Of a DNA stretch of 64,000 nt, positions 1 to 15,200 are shown piece by piece. The translations under genes were made by a program, and so were the position numbers. Each line of letters starts with the position of its first letter. The stretch's first letter is position 1. The notes under the pieces are model-generated. The model searched no databases. It saw only the letters and a program-made list of their open reading frames with translations, and had not been told where the DNA came from. Origin of the DNA: Isoperla grammatica (Eukaryota > Arthropoda > Insecta > Plecoptera > Perlodidae); assembly GCA_945910005.1 (NCBI GenBank), contig OX246748.1, positions 10,499,165 to 10,563,164 of the forward strand, given 5' to 3'.

Positions 1-180
1 TGAAGGCTGTGGCTCTAGGCCACCCCTACACCACCTCAGACGATCAGAGCTCCCGCGTACAATGCCTCCCCCCCACCCTTGTAACCACGCCCCTCTGTGT
101 TTCTAGAACTCTCTGCCTGGCAGCACAAGCACGTATAATCAGATGAAGGCTGTGGCTCTAGGCCACCCCTACACCACCTC

Positions 181-3100
181 AGACGATCAGAGCTCCCGTG
201 TACAATGCCTCCTCCCCCCCACCCTTGTAACCACGCCCCTCTGTGTTTCTAGAACTCTCTGCCTGGCAGCACCAGCACGTATAATCAGATGAAGGCTGTG
301 GCTCTAGGCCACCCCTACACCACCTCAGACGAGCAGAGCTCCCGCGTACAATGTCTCCCCCCCACCCTTGTAACCACGACCCTCTGTGTTTCTAGAGATC
401 TCTGCCTGGCAGCACCAGCACGTATAATCAGATGAAGGCTGTGGCTCTAGGCCACCCCTACACCACCTCAGACGATCAGAGCTCCCGCGTACAATGCCTC
501 CCCCCCACCCTTGTAACCACGACCCTCTGTGTTTCTAGAGCTCTCTGCCTGGCAGCACCAGCACGTATAATCAGATGAAGGCTGTGGCTCTAGGCCACCC
601 CTACACCACCTCAGACGAGCAGAGCTCCCGCGTACAATGCCTCCCCCCCACCCTTGTAACCACGCCCCTCTGTGTTTCTAGAACTCTCTGCCGAGCAGCA
701 CCAGCACGTATAATCAGATGAAGGCTGTGGCTCTAGGCCACCCCTACACCACCTCAGACGAGCAGAGCTCCCGCGTACAATGCCTCCCCCCCACCCTTGT
801 AACCACGCCCCTCTGTGTTTCTAGAACTCTCTGCCTGGCAGCACCAGCACGTATAATCAGATGAAGGCTGTGGCTCTAGGCCACCCCTACACCACCTCAG
901 ACGATCAGAGCTCCCGCGTACAATGCCTCCCCCCCACCCTTGTAACCACGCCCCTCTGTGTTTCTAGAACTCTCTGCCTGGCAGCACCAGCACGTATAAT
1001 CAGATGAAGGCTGTGGCTCTAGGCCACCCCTACACCACCTCTGACGATCAGAGCACCCGCGTACAATGCCTCCCCCCCCACCCTTGTAACCACGCCCCTC
1101 TGTGTTTCTAGAACTCTCTGCCGAGCAGCACCAGAAAGTATAATCAGATGAAGGCTGTGGCTCTAGGCCACCCCTACACCACCTCAGACGAGCAGAGCTC
1201 CCGCGTACAATGCCTCCCCCCCCACCCTTGTAACCACGCCCCTCTGTGTTCCTTGTACTCTGCCGAGCAGCACCAGCACGTATAATCAGATGAAGGCTGT
1301 GGCTCTAGGCCACCCCTACACCACCTCTGACGATCAGAGCTCCCGCGTACAATGCCTCCCCCCCCACCCTTGTAACCACGCCCCTCTGTGTTTCTAGAAC
1401 TCTCTGCCGAGCAGCACCAGCACGTATAATCAGATGAAGGCTGTGGCTCTAGGCCACCCCTACACCACCTCAGACGAGCAGAGCTCCCGCGTACAATGCC
1501 TCCCCCCCCCCCTTGTAACCACGCCCCTCTGTGTTTCTAGAACTCTCTGCCGAGCAGCACCAGCACGTATAATCAGATGAAGGCTGTGGCTCTAGGCCAC
1601 CCCTACACCACCTCAGACGAGCAGAGCTCCCGCGTACAATGCCTCCCCCCCCACCCTTGTAACCACGCCCCTCTGTGTTCCTTGTACTCTGCCGAGCAGC
1701 ACCAGCACGTATAATCAGATGAAGGCTGTGGCTCTAGGCCACCCCTACACCACCTCAGACGAGCAGAGCTCCCGCGTACAATGCCTCCCCCCCCACCCTT
1801 GTAACCACGCCCCTCTGTGTTTCTAGAACTCTCTGCCTGGCAGCACCAGCACGTATAATCAGATGAAGGCTGTGGCTCTAGGCCACCCCTACACCACCTC
1901 AGACGAGCAGAGCTCCCGTGTACAATGCCTCCCCCCCAACCTTGTAACCACGACCCTCTGTGTTTCTAGAGATCTCTGCCGAGCAGCACCAGCACGTATA
2001 ATCAGATGAAGGCTGTGGCTCAAGGCCACCCCTACACCACCTCAGACGAGCAGAGCTCCCGTGTACAATGCCTCCCCCCCCCACCCTTGTAACCACGCCC
2101 CTCTGTGTTTCTAGAGATCTCTGCCTGGCAGCACCAGCACGTATAATCAGATGAAGGCTGTGGCTCAAGGCCACCCCTACACCACCTCAGACGATCAGAG
2201 CCCCCGCGTACAATGCCTCCCCCCCACCCTTGTAACCACGCCCCTCTGTGTTTCTAGAACTCTCTGCCTGGCAGCACCAGCACGTATAATCAGATGAAGG
2301 CTGTGGCTCTAGGCCACCCCTACACCACCTCAGACTATCAGAGCTCCCGCGTACAATGCCTCCCCCCCCACCCTTGTAACCACGACCCTCTGTGTTTCTA
2401 GAGATCTCTGCCGAGCAGCACCAGCACGTATAATCAGATGAAGGCTGTGGCTCAAGGCCACCCCTACACCACCTCAGACGAGCAGAGCTCCCGCGTACAA
2501 TGCCTCCCCCCCACCCTTGTAACCACGACCCTCTGTGTTTCTAGAGATCTCTGCCTGGCAGCACCAGCACGTATAATCAGATGAAGGCTGTGGCTCAAGG
2601 CCACCCCTACACCACCTCTGACGATCAGAGCTCCCGCGTACAATGCCTCCCCCCCACCCTTGTAACCACGCCCCTCTGTGTTTCTAGAACTCTCTGCCGA
2701 GCAGCACCAGCACGTATAATCAGTTGAAGGCTGTGGCTCAAGGCCACCCCTACACCACCTCAGACGATCAGAGCCCCCGCGTACAATGCCTCCCCCCCCA
2801 CCCTTGTAACCACGCCCCTCTGTGTTTCTAGAACTCTCTGCCGAGCAGCACCAGCACGTATAATCAGATGAAGGCTGTGGCTCTAGGCCACCCCTACACC
2901 ACCTCAGACGATCAGAGCTCCCGCGTACAATGCCTCCCCCCCCACCCTTGTAACCACGCCCCTCTGTGTTTCTAGAACTCTCTGCCGAGCAGCACCAGCA
3001 CGTATAATCAGTTGAAGGCTGTGGCTCAAGGCCACCCCTACACCACCTCAGACGATCAGAGCCCCCGCGTACAATGCCTCCCCCCCCACCCTTGTAACCA

Positions 3101-4440
3101 CGCCCCTCTGTGTTTCTAGAACTCTCTGCCGAGCAGCACCAGCACGTATAATCAGTTGAAGGCTGTGGCTCAAGGCCACCCCTACACCACCTCAGACGAT
3201 CAGAGCCCCCGCGTACAATGCCTCCCCCCCCACCCTTGTAACCACGCCCCTCTGTGTTTCTAGAACTCTCTGCCGAGCAGCACCAGCACGTATAATCAGA
3301 TGAAGGCTGTGGCTCTAGGCCACCCCTACACCACCTCAGACGATCAGAGCTCCCGCGTACAATGCCTCCCCCCCCACCCTTGTAACCACGCCCCTCTGTG
3401 TTCCTTGTACTCTGCCGAGCAGCACCAGCACGTATAATCAGATGAAGGCTGTGGCTCTAGGCCACCCCTACACCACCTCAGACGATCAGAGCTCCCGCGT
3501 ACAATGCCTCCCCCCCACCCTTGTAACCACGCCCCTCTGTGTTTCTAGAGCTCTCTGCCTGGCAGCACCAGCACGTATAATCAGATGAAGGCTGTGGCTC
3601 TAGGCCACCCCTACACCACCTCAGACGAGCAGAGCTCCCGCGTACAATGCCTCCCCCCCACCCTTGTAACCACGACCCTCTGTGTTTCTAGAACCCTCTG
3701 CCGAGCAGCACCAGCACGTATAATCAGATGAAGGCTGTGGCTCTAGGCCACCCCTACACCACCTCAGACGAGCAGAGCCCCCGCGTACAATGCCTCCCCC
3801 CCACCCTTGTAACCACGCCCCTCTGTGTTTCTAGAGCTCTCTGCCTACAGCACCAGCACGTATAATCAGATTAAGGCTGTGGCTCTAGGCCACCCCTACA
3901 CCACCTCTGACGAGCAGAGCTCCCGCGTACAATGCCTCCCCCCCACCCTTGTAACCACGACCCTCTGTGTTTCTAGAGATCTCTGCCTGGCAGCACCAGC
4001 ACGTATAATCAGATTAAGGCTGTGGCTCTAGGCCACCCCTACACCACCTCAGATGAGCAGAGCTCCCGCGTACAATGCCTCCCCCCCACCCTTGTAACCA
4101 CGACCCTCTGTGTTTCTAGAGATCTCTGCCTGGCAGCACCAGCACGTATAATCAGATAAAGGCTGTGGCTCAAGGCCACCCCTACACACCCTTAGACGAG
4201 CAGAGCTCCCGTGTACAATGCCTCCCCCCCCCACCCTTGTAACCACGCCCCTCTGTGTTTCTAGAACTCTCTGCCTGGCAGCACCAGCACGTATAATCAG
4301 ATGAAGGCTGTGGCTCAAGGCCACCCCTACACCACCTTAGACGAGCAGAGCTCCCGTGTACAATGCCTCCCCCCCCCCACCCTTGTAACCACGCCCCTCT
4401 GTGTTTCTAGAACCCTCTGCCGAGCAGCACCAGCACGTAT
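181..4440. repeat. higher-order block in the 143-bp array, copy 1
   Basis: This run of units carries a distinctive series of variants that recurs in the same order about 12 kb downstream. They are a CCTCCTCCCCCC unit followed by an ATGTCTCCC unit (near 210 and 350), a very long C run at 1501, an AACCTTGTAACC unit near 1938, three CAGTTGAAGG units (2722, 3009, 3154), a CCTTGTACTCTG unit at 3402, and GATTAAGG and GATAAAGG units near 3870-4150. The block edges are approximate because neighbouring units are very similar. Confidence 0.75.
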
Positions 4441-7400
4441 AATCAGATGAAGGCTGTGGCTCTAGGCCACCCCTACACCACCTCAGACGAGCAGAGCCCC
4501 CGCGTACAATGCCTCCCCCCCACCCTTGTAACCACGCCCCTCTGTGTTTCTAGAACTCTCTGCCTGGCAGCACAAGCACGTATAATCAGATGAAGGCTGT
4601 GGCTCTAGGCCACCCCTACACCACCTCAGACGAGCAGAGCTCCCGCGTACAATGCCTCCCCCCCACCCTTGTAACCACGCCCCTCTGTGTTTCTAGAACC
4701 CTCTGCCGAGCAGCACCAGCACGTATAATCAGATGAAGGCTGTGGCTCTAGGCCACCCCTACACCACCTCAGACGAGCAGAGCTCCCGTGTACAATGCCT
4801 CCTCCCCACCCTTGTAACCACGCCCCTCTGTGTTTCTAGAGCTCTCTGCCTGGCAGCACCAGCACGTATAATCAGATGAAGGCTGTGGCTCAAGGCCACC
4901 CCTACACCACCTCTGACGAGCAGAGCTCCCGCGTACAATGCCTCCCCCCCACCCTTGTAACCACGACCCTCTGTGTTTCTAGAACTCTCTGCCTGGCAGC
5001 ACCAGCACGTATAATCAGATGAAGGCTGTGGCTCTAGGCCACCCCTACACCACCTCAGACTATCAGAGCCCCCGCGTACAATGCCTCCCCCCCACCCTTG
5101 TAACCACGCCCCTCTGTGTTTCTAGAGCTCTCTGCCTGGCAGCACCAGCACGTATAATCAGATGAAGGCTGTGGCTCAAGGCCACCCCTACACCACCTCT
5201 GACGAGCAGAGCTCCCGCGTACAATGCCTCCCCCCCACCCTTGTAACCACGACCCTCTGTGTTTCTAGAGATCTCTGCCTGGCAGCACCAGCACGTATAA
5301 TCAGATTAAGGCTGTGGCTCTAGGCCACCCCTACACCACCTCAGATGAGCAGAGCTCCCGCGTACAATGCCTCCCCCCCACCCTTGTAACCACGACCCTC
5401 TGTGTTTCTAGAGATCTCTGCCTGGCAGCACCAGCACGTATAATCAGATGAAGGCTGTGGCTCAAGGCCACCCCTACACCACCTTAGACGAGCAGAGCTC
5501 CCGTGTACAATGCCTCCCCCCCCCCACCCTTGTAACCACGCCCCTCTGTGTTTCTAGAACTCTCTGCCTGGCAGCACCAGCACGTATAATCAGATGAAGG
5601 CTGTGGCTCTAGGCCACCCCTACACCACCTCAGACGAGCAGAGCTCCCGCGTACAATGCCTCCCCCCCCACCCTTGTAACCACGACCCTCTGTGTTTCTA
5701 GAACTCTCTGCCGAGCAGCACCAGCACGTATAATCAGATGAAGGCTGTGGCTCAAGGCCACCCCTACACCACCTCAGACGATCAGAGCTCCCGCGTACAA
5801 TGCCTCCCCCCCACCCTTGTAACCACGCCCCTCTGTGTTTCTAGAGATCTCTGCCTGGCAGCACCAGCACGTATAATCAGATTAAGGCTGTGGCTCTAGG
5901 CCACCCCTACACCACCTCAGACGAGCAGAGCTCCCGCGTACAATGCCTCCCCCCCCACCCTTGTAACCACGCCCCTCTGTGTTTCTAGAACCCTCTGCCT
6001 GGCAGCACCAGCACGTATAATCAGATGAAGGCTGTGGCTCTAGGCAACCCCTACACCACCTCTGACGAGCAGAGCTCCCGCGTACAATGCCTCCCCCCCA
6101 CCCTTGTAACCACGCCCCTCTGTGTTTCTAGAGATCTCTGCCTGGCAGCACCAGCACGTATAATCAGATTAAGGCTGTGGCTCTAGGCCACCCCTACACC
6201 ACCTCTGACGAGCAGAGCTCCCGTGTACAATGCCTCCCCCCCACCCTTGTAACCACGCCCCTCTGTGTTTCTAGAGATCTCTGCCTGGCAGCACCAGCAC
6301 GTATAATCAGATTAAGGCTGTGGCTCTAGGCCACCCCTACACCACCTCTGACGAGCAGAGCTCCCGTGTACAATGCCTCCCCCCCACCCTTGTAACCACG
6401 CCCCTCTGTGTTTCTAGAGATCTCTGCCTGGCAGCACCAGCACGTATAATCAGATGAAGGCTGTGGCTCTAGGCCACCCCTACACCACCTCAGACGAGCA
6501 GAGCTCCCGTGTACAATGCCTCCCCCCCCACCCTTGTAACCACGCCCCTCTGTGTTTCTAGAGATCTCTGCCGAGCAGCACCAGCACGTATAATATGATT
6601 AAGGCTGTGGCTCTAGGCCACCCCTACACCACCTCAGACGATCAGAGCTCCCGCGTACAATGCCTCCCCCCCCCACCCTTGTAACCACGCCCCTCTGTGT
6701 TTCTAGAGATCTCTGCCTGGCAGCACCAGCACGTATAATCAGATTAAGGCTGTGGCTCTAGGCCACCCCTACACCACCTCAGACGATCAGAGCTCCCGCG
6801 TACAATGCCTCCCCCCCCCCCACCCTTGTAAATACGCCCCTCTGTGTTTCTAGAGATCTCTGCCGAGCAGCACCAGCACGTATAATCAGATTAAGGCTGT
6901 GGCTCTAGGCCACCCCTACACCACCTCAGACGATCAGAGCTCCCGCGTACAATGACTCCCCCCCCCCAACCCTTGTAACCACGCCCCTCTGTGTTTCTAG
7001 AGATCTCTGCCGAGCAGCACCAGCACGTATAATCAGATTAAGGCTGTGGCTCTAGGCCACCCCTACACCACCTCAGACGATCAGAGCTCCCGCGTACAAT
7101 GCCTCCCCCCCCCCACCCTTGTAACCACGCCCCTCTGTGTTTCTAGAGATCTCTGCCTGGCAGCACCAGCACGTATAATCAGATGAAGGCTGTGGCTCTA
7201 GGCCACCCCTACACCACCTCAGACGATCAGAGCTCCCGTGTACAATGCCTCCCCCCCCACCCTTGTAACCACGCCCCTCTGTGTTTCTAGAGATCTCTGC
7301 CTGGCAGCACCAGCACGTATAATCAGATTAAGGCTGTGGCTCTAGGCCACCCCTACACCACCTCAGACGAGCAGAGCCCCCGCGTACAATGCCTCCCCCC

Positions 7401-10400
7401 CACCCTTGTAACCACGACCCTCTGTGTTTCTAGAGATCTCTGCCTGGCAGCACCAGCACGTATAATCAGATGAAGGCTGTGGCTCTAGGCCACCCCTACA
7501 CCACCTCAGACGATCAGAGCTCCCGCGTACAATGCCCCCCCCCCACCCTTGTAACCACGCCCCTCTGTGTTTCTAGAGATCTCTGCCGAGCAGCACCAGC
7601 ACGTATAATCAGATGAAGGCTGTGGCTCAAGGCCACCCCTACACCACCTCAGACGAGCAGAGCTCCCGTGTACAATGCCTCCCCCCCCCCCACCCTTGTA
7701 ACCACGCCCCTCTGTGTTTCTAGAACTCTCTGCCTGGCAGCACCAGCACGTATAATCAGATTAAGGCTGTGGCTCTAGGCCACCCCTACACCACCTCAGA
7801 CGATCAGAGCTCCCGCGTACAATGCCTCCCCCCCCCACCCTTGTAACCACGCCCCTCTGTGTTTCTAGAACTCTCTGCCTGGCAGCACAAGCACGTATAA
7901 TCAGATTAAGGCTGTGGCTCTAGGCCACCCCTACACCACCTCAGATGAGCAGAGCTCCCGCGTACAATGCCTCCCCCCCACCCTTGTAACCACGACCCTC
8001 TGTGTTTCTAGAGATCTCTGCCGAGCAGCACCAGCACGTATAATCAGATGAAGGCTGTGGCTCAAGGCCACCCCTACACCACCTCAGACGAGCAGAGCTC
8101 CCGTGTACAATGCCTCCCCCCCACCCTTGTAACCACGCCCCTCTGTGTTTCTAGAACTCTCTGCCTGGCAGCACAAGCACGTATAATCAGATGAAGGCTG
8201 TGGCTCTAGGCCACCCCTACACCACCTCAGACGAGCAGAGCTCCCGCGTACAATGCCTCCCCCCCACCCTTGTAACCACGCCCCTCTGTGTTTCTAGAGA
8301 TCTCTGCCGAGCAGCACCAGCACGTATAATCAGATGAAGGCTGTGGCTCAAGGCCACCCCTACACCACCTCAGACGATCAGAGCCCCCGCGTACAATGCC
8401 TCCCCCCCACCCTTGTAACCACGCCCCTCTGTGTTTCTAGAACTCTCTGCCTGGCAGCACCAGCACGTATAATCAGATGAAGGCTGTGGCTCAAGGCCAC
8501 CCCTACACCACCTCAGACGATCAGAGCTCCCGCGTACAATGCCTCCCCCCCACCCTTGTAACCACGCCCCTCTGTGTTTCTAGAACTCTCTGCCGAGCAG
8601 CACCAGCACGTATAATCAGATGAAGGCTGTGGCTCAAGGCCACCCCTACACCACCTCAGACGAGCAGAGCTCCCGCGTACAATGCCTCCCCCCCCACCCT
8701 TGTAACCACGCCCCTCTGTGTTTCTAGAACTCTCTGCCGAGCAGCACCAGCACGTATAATCAGATGAAGGCTGTGGCTCAAGGCCACCCCTACACCACCT
8801 CAGACGATCAGAGCTCCCGCGTACAATGCCTCCCCCCCACCCTTGTAACCACGCCCCTCTGTGTTTCTAGAACTCTCTGCCGAGCAGCACCAGCACGTAT
8901 AATCAGATGAAGGCTGTGGCTCAAGGCCACCCCTACACCACCTCAGACGATCAGAGCTCCCGCGTACAATGCCTCCCCCCCACCCTTGTAACCACGCCCC
9001 TCTGTGTTTCTAGAACTCTCTGCCTGGCAGCACAAGCACGTATAATCAGATGAAGGCTGTGGCTCTAGGCCACCCCTACACCACCTCAGACGATCAGAGC
9101 TCCCGCGTACAATGCCTCCCCCCCACCCTTGTAACCACGCCCCTCTGTGTTTCTAGAACTCTCTGCCTGGCAGCACAAGCACGTATAATCAGATGAAGGC
9201 TGTGGCTCTAGGCCACCCCTACACCACCTCAGACGATCAGAGCTCCCGCGTACAATGCCTCCCCCCCACCCTTGTAACCACGCCCCTCTGTGTTTCTAGA
9301 ACCCTCTGCCGAGCAGCACCAGCACGTATAATCAGATGAAGGCTGTGGCTCTAGGCCACCCCTACACCACCTCAGACGAGCAGAGCTCCCGCGTACAATG
9401 CCTCCCCCCCACCCTTGTAACCACGCCCCTCTGTGTTTCTAGAACCCTCTGCCGAGCAGCACCAGCACGTATAATCAGATGAAGGCTGTGGCTCTAGGCC
9501 ACCCCTACACCACCTCAGACGAGCAGAGCTCCCGCGTACAATGCCTCCCCCCCACCCTTGTAACCACGCCCCTCTGTGTTTCTAGAACTCTCTGCCTGGC
9601 AGCACAAGCACGTATAATCAGATGAAGGCTGTGGCTCTAGGCCACCCCTACACCACCTCAGACGAGCAGAGCTCCCGCGTACAATGCCTCCCCCCCACCC
9701 TTGTAACCACGACCCTCTGTGTTTCTAGAACTCTCTGCCTGGCAGCACAAGCACGTATAATCAGATGAAGGCTGTGGCTCTAGGCCACCCCTACACACCC
9801 TCAGACGAGCAGAGCTCCCGCGTACAATGCCTCCCCCCCACCCTTGTAACCACGCCCCTCTGTGTTTCTAGAGCTCTCTGCCTGGCAGCACCAGCACGTT
9901 TAATCAGATGAAGGCTGTGGCTCTAGGCCACCCCTACACCACCTCAGATGAGCAGAGCTCCCGCGTACAATGCCTCCCCCCCACCCTTGTAACCACGCCC
10001 CTCTGTGTTTCTAGAGATCTCTGCCTGGCAGCACAAGCACGTATAATCAGATGAAGGCTGTGGCTCTAGGCCACCCCTACACCACCTCAGACGATCAGAG
10101 CTCCCGCGTACAATGCCTCCCCCCCACCCTTGTAACCACGCCCCTCTGTGTTTCTAGAACTCTCTGCCTGGCAGCACAAGCACGTATAATCAGATGAAGG
10201 CTGTGGCTCTAGGCCACCCCTACACCACCTCAGACGATCAGAGCTCCCGCGTACAATGCCTCCCCCCCACCCTTGTAACCACGCCCCTCTGTGTTTCTAG
10301 AACTCTCTGCCTGGCAGCACAAGCACGTATAATCAGATGAAGGCTGTGGCTCTAGGCCACCCCTACACCACCTCAGACGATCAGAGCTCCCGCGTACAAT

Positions 10401-12239
10401 GCCTCCCCCCCACCCTTGTAACCACGCCCCTCTGTGTTTCTAGAACTCTCTGCCTGGCAGCACAAGCACGTATAATCAGATGAAGGCTGTGGCTCTAGGC
10501 CACCCCTACACCACCTCAGACGAGCAGAGCTCCCGCGTACAATGCCTCCCCCCCACCCTTGTAACCACGCCCCTCTGTGTTTCTAGAGATCTCTGCCTGG
10601 CAGCACAAGCACGTATAATCAGATGAAGGCTGTGGCTCTAGGCCACCCCTACACCACCTCAGACGATCAGAGCTCCCGCGTACAATGCCTCCCCCCCACC
10701 CTTGTAACCACGCCCCTCTGTGTTTCTAGTACTCTCTGCCTGGCAGCACAAGCACGTATAATCAGATGAAGGCTGTGGCTCTAGGCCACCCCTACACCAC
10801 CTCAGACGATCAGAGCTCCCGTGTACAATGCCTCCTCCCCCCCACCCTTGTAACCACGCCCCTCTGTGTTTCTAGAACTCTCTGCCTGGCAGCACCAGCA
10901 CGTATAATCAGATGAAGGCTGTGGCTCTAGGCCACCCCTACACCACCTCAGACGATCAGAGCTCCCGCGTACAATGCCCCCCCCCCAACCTTGTAACCAC
11001 GCCCCTCTGTGTTTCTAGAGCTCTCTGCCTGGCAGCACCAGCACGTATAATCAGATGAAGGCTGTGGCTCTAGGCCACTCCTACACCACCTCAGACGAGC
11101 AGAGCTCCCGTGTACAATGCCTCCTCCCCCCCACCCTTGTAACCACGACCCTCTGTGTTTCTAGAACCCTCTGCCGAGCAGCACCAGCACGTATAATCAG
11201 ATGAAGGCTGTGGCTCTAGGCCACCCCTACACCACCTCAGGCGATCAGAGCTCCCGCGTACAATGCCTCCCCCCCACCCTTGTAACCACGACCCTCTGTG
11301 TTTCTAGAGCTCTCTGCCTGGCAGCACCAGCACGTATAATCAGATGAAGGCTGTGGCTCTAGGCCACCCCTACACCACCTCAGACGAGCAGAGCTCCCGC
11401 GTACAATGCCTCCCCCCCACCCTTGTAACCACGCCCCTCTGTGTTTCTAGAGCTCTCTGCCTGGCAGCACAAGCACGTATAATCAGATGAAGGCTGTGGC
11501 TCTAGGCCACCCCTACACCACCTCAGACGATCAGAGCTCCCGCGTACAATGCCTCCCCCCCACCCTTGTAACCACGACCCTCTGTGTTTCTAGAGCTCTC
11601 TGCCTGGCAGCACCAGCACGTATAATCAGATGAAGGCTGTGGCTCAAGGCCACCCCTACACCACCTCTGACGATCAGAGCTCCCGCGTACAATGCCTCCC
11701 CCCCACCCTTGTAACCACGCCCCTCTGTGTTTCTAGAACTCTCTGCCTGGCAGCACAAGCACGTATAATCAGATGAAGGCTGTGGCTCTAGGCCACCCCT
11801 ACACCACCTCAGACGATCAGAGCTCCCGCGTACAATGCCTCCCCCCCACCCTTGTAACCACGCCCCTCTGTGTTTCTAGAGCTCTCTGCCTGGCAGCACA
11901 AGCACGTATAATCAGATGAAGGCTGTGGCTCTAGGCCACCCCTACACCACCTCAGACGAGCAGAGCTCCCGCGTACAATGCCTCCCCCCCACCCTTGTAA
12001 CCACGCCCCTCTGTGTTTCTAGAGATCTCTGCCTGGCAGCACAAGCACGTATAATCAGATGAAGGCTGTGGCTCTAGGCCACCCCTACACCACCTCAGAC
12101 GATCAGAGCTCCCGCGTACAATGCCTCCCCCCCACCCTTGTAACCACGCCCCTCTGTGTTTCTAGAACTCTCTGCCTGGCAGCACAAGCACGTATAATCA
12201 GATGAAGGCTGTGGCTCTAGGCCACCCCTACACCACCTC

Positions 12240-15200
12240 AGACGATCAGAGCTCCCGTGTACAATGCCTCCTCCCCCCCACCCTTGTAACCACGCCCCTC
12301 TGTGTTTCTAGAACTCTCTGCCTGGCAGCACCAGCACGTATAATCAGATGAAGGCTGTGGCTCTAGGCCACCCCTACACCACCTCAGACGAGCAGAGCTC
12401 CCGCGTACAATGTCTCCCCCCCACCCTTGTAACCACGACCCTCTGTGTTTCTAGAGATCTCTGCCTGGCAGCACCAGCACGTATAATCAGATGAAGGCTG
12501 TGGCTCTAGGCCACCCCTACACCACCTCAGACGATCAGAGCTCCCGCGTACAATGCCTCCCCCCCACCCTTGTAACCACGACCCTCTGTGTTTCTAGAGC
12601 TCTCTGCCTGGCAGCACCAGCACGTATAATCAGATGAAGGCTGTGGCTCTAGGCCACCCCTACACCACCTCAGACGAGCAGAGCTCCCGCGTACAATGCC
12701 TCCCCCCCACCCTTGTAACCACGCCCCTCTGTGTTTCTAGAACTCTCTGCCGAGCAGCACCAGCACGTATAATCAGATGAAGGCTGTGGCTCTAGGCCAC
12801 CCCTACACCACCTCAGACGAGCAGAGCTCCCGCGTACAATGCCTCCCCCCCACCCTTGTAACCACGCCCCTCTTTGTTTCTAGAACTCTCTGCCTGGCAG
12901 CACCAGCACGTATAATCAGATGAAGGCTGTGGCTCTAGGCCACCCCTACACCACCTCAGACGAGCAGAGCTCCCGCGTACAATGCCTCCCCCCCCACCCT
13001 TGTAACCACGCCCCTCTGTGTTTCTAGAACTCTCTGCCTGGCAGCACCAGCACGTATAATCAGATGAAGGCTGTGGCTCTAGGCCACCCCTACACCACCT
13101 CTGACGATCAGAGCTCCCGCGTACAATGCCTCCCCCCCCACCCTTGTAACCACGCCCCTCTGTGTTTCTAGAACTCTCTGCCGAGCAGCACCAGCACGTA
13201 TAATCAGATGAAGGCTGTGGCTCTAGGCCACCCCTACACCACCTCAGACGAGCAGAGCTCCCGCGTACAATGCCTCCCCCCCCCCCCTTGTAACCACGCC
13301 CCTCTGTGTTTCTAGAACTCTCTGCCGAGCAGCACCAGCACGTATAATCAGATGAAGGCTGTGGCTCTAGGCCACCCCTACACCACCTCAGACGAGCAGA
13401 GCTCCCGCGTACAATGCCTCCCCCCCCACCCTTGTAACCACGCCCCTCTGTGTTCCTTGTACTCTGCCGAGCAGCACCAGCACGTATAATCAGATGAAGG
13501 CTGTGGCTCTAGGCCACCCCTACACCACCTCAGACGAGCAGAGCTCCCGCGTACAATGCCTCCCCCCCCACCCTTGTAACCACGCCCCTCTGTGTTTCTA
13601 GAACTCTCTGCCTGGCAGCACCAGCACGTATAATCAGATGAAGGCTGTGGCTCTAGGCCACCCCTACACCACCTCAGACGAGCAGAGCTCCCGTGTACAA
13701 TGCCTCCCCCCCAACCTTGTAACCACGACCCTCTGTGTTTCTAGAACTCTCTGCCTGGCAGCACCAGCACGTATAATCAGATGAAGGCTGTGGCTCAAGG
13801 CCACCCCTACACCACCTCAGACGAGCAGAGCTCCCGTGTACAATGCCTCCCCCCCCCCACCCTTGTAACCACGCCCCTCTGTGTTTCTAGAGATCTCTGC
13901 CTGGCAGCACCAGCACGTATAATCAGATGAAGGCTGTGGCTCAAGGCCACCCCTACACCACCTCAGACGATCAGAGCCCCCGCGTACAATGCCTCCCCCC
14001 CACCCTTGTAACCACGCCCCTCTGTGTTTCTAGAACTCTCTGCCTGGCAGCACCAGCACGTATAATCAGATGAAGGCTGTGGCTCTAGGCCACCCCTACA
14101 CCACCTCTGACGATCAGAGCTCCCGCGTACAATGCCTCCCCCCCACCCTTGTAACCACGCCCCTCTGTGTTTCTAGAGCTCTCTGCCTGGCAGCACCAGC
14201 ACGTATAATCAGATGAAGGCTGTGGCTCAAGGCCACCCCTACACCACCTCTGACGATCAGAGCTCCCGCGTACAATGCCTCCCCCCCACCCTTGTAACCA
14301 CGCCCCTCTGTGTTTCTAGAACTCTCTGCCTGGCAGCACCAGCACGTATAATCAGATGAAGGCTGTGGCTCAAGGCCACCCCTACACCACCTCTGACGAT
14401 CAGAGCTCCCGCGTACAATGCCTCCCCCCCCACCCTTGTAACCACGCCCCTCTGTGTTTCTAGAGCTCTCTGCCTGGCAGCACCAGCACGTATAATCAGA
14501 TGAAGGCTGTGGCTCAAGGCCACCCCTACACCACCTCTGACGATCAGAGCTCCCGCGTACAATGCCTCCCCCCCACCCTTGTAACCACGCCCCTCTGTGT
14601 TTCTAGAACTCTCTGCCGAGCAGCACCAGCACGTATAATCAGTTGAAGGCTGTGGCTCAAGGCCACCCCTACACCACCTCAGACGATCAGAGCCCCCGCG
14701 TACAATGCCTCCCCCCCCACCCTTGTAACCACGCCCCTCTGTGTTTCTAGAACTCTCTGCCGAGCAGCACCAGCACGTATAATCAGATGAAGGCTGTGGC
14801 TCTAGGCCACCCCTACACCACCTCAGACGATCAGAGCTCCCGCGTACAATGCCTCCCCCCCCACCCTTGTAACCACGCCCCTCTGTGTTTCTAGAACTCT
14901 CTGCCGAGCAGCACCAGCACGTATAATCAGTTGAAGGCTGTGGCTCAAGGCCACCCCTACACCACCTCAGACGATCAGAGCCCCCGCGTACAATGCCTCC
15001 CCCCCCACCCTTGTAACCACGCCCCTCTGTGTTTCTAGAACTCTCTGCCGAGCAGCACCAGCACGTATAATCAGTTGAAGGCTGTGGCTCAAGGCCACCC
15101 CTACACCACCTCAGACGATCAGAGCCCCCGCGTACAATGCCTCCCCCCCCACCCTTGTAACCACGCCCCTCTGTGTTTCTAGAACTCTCTGCCGAGCAGC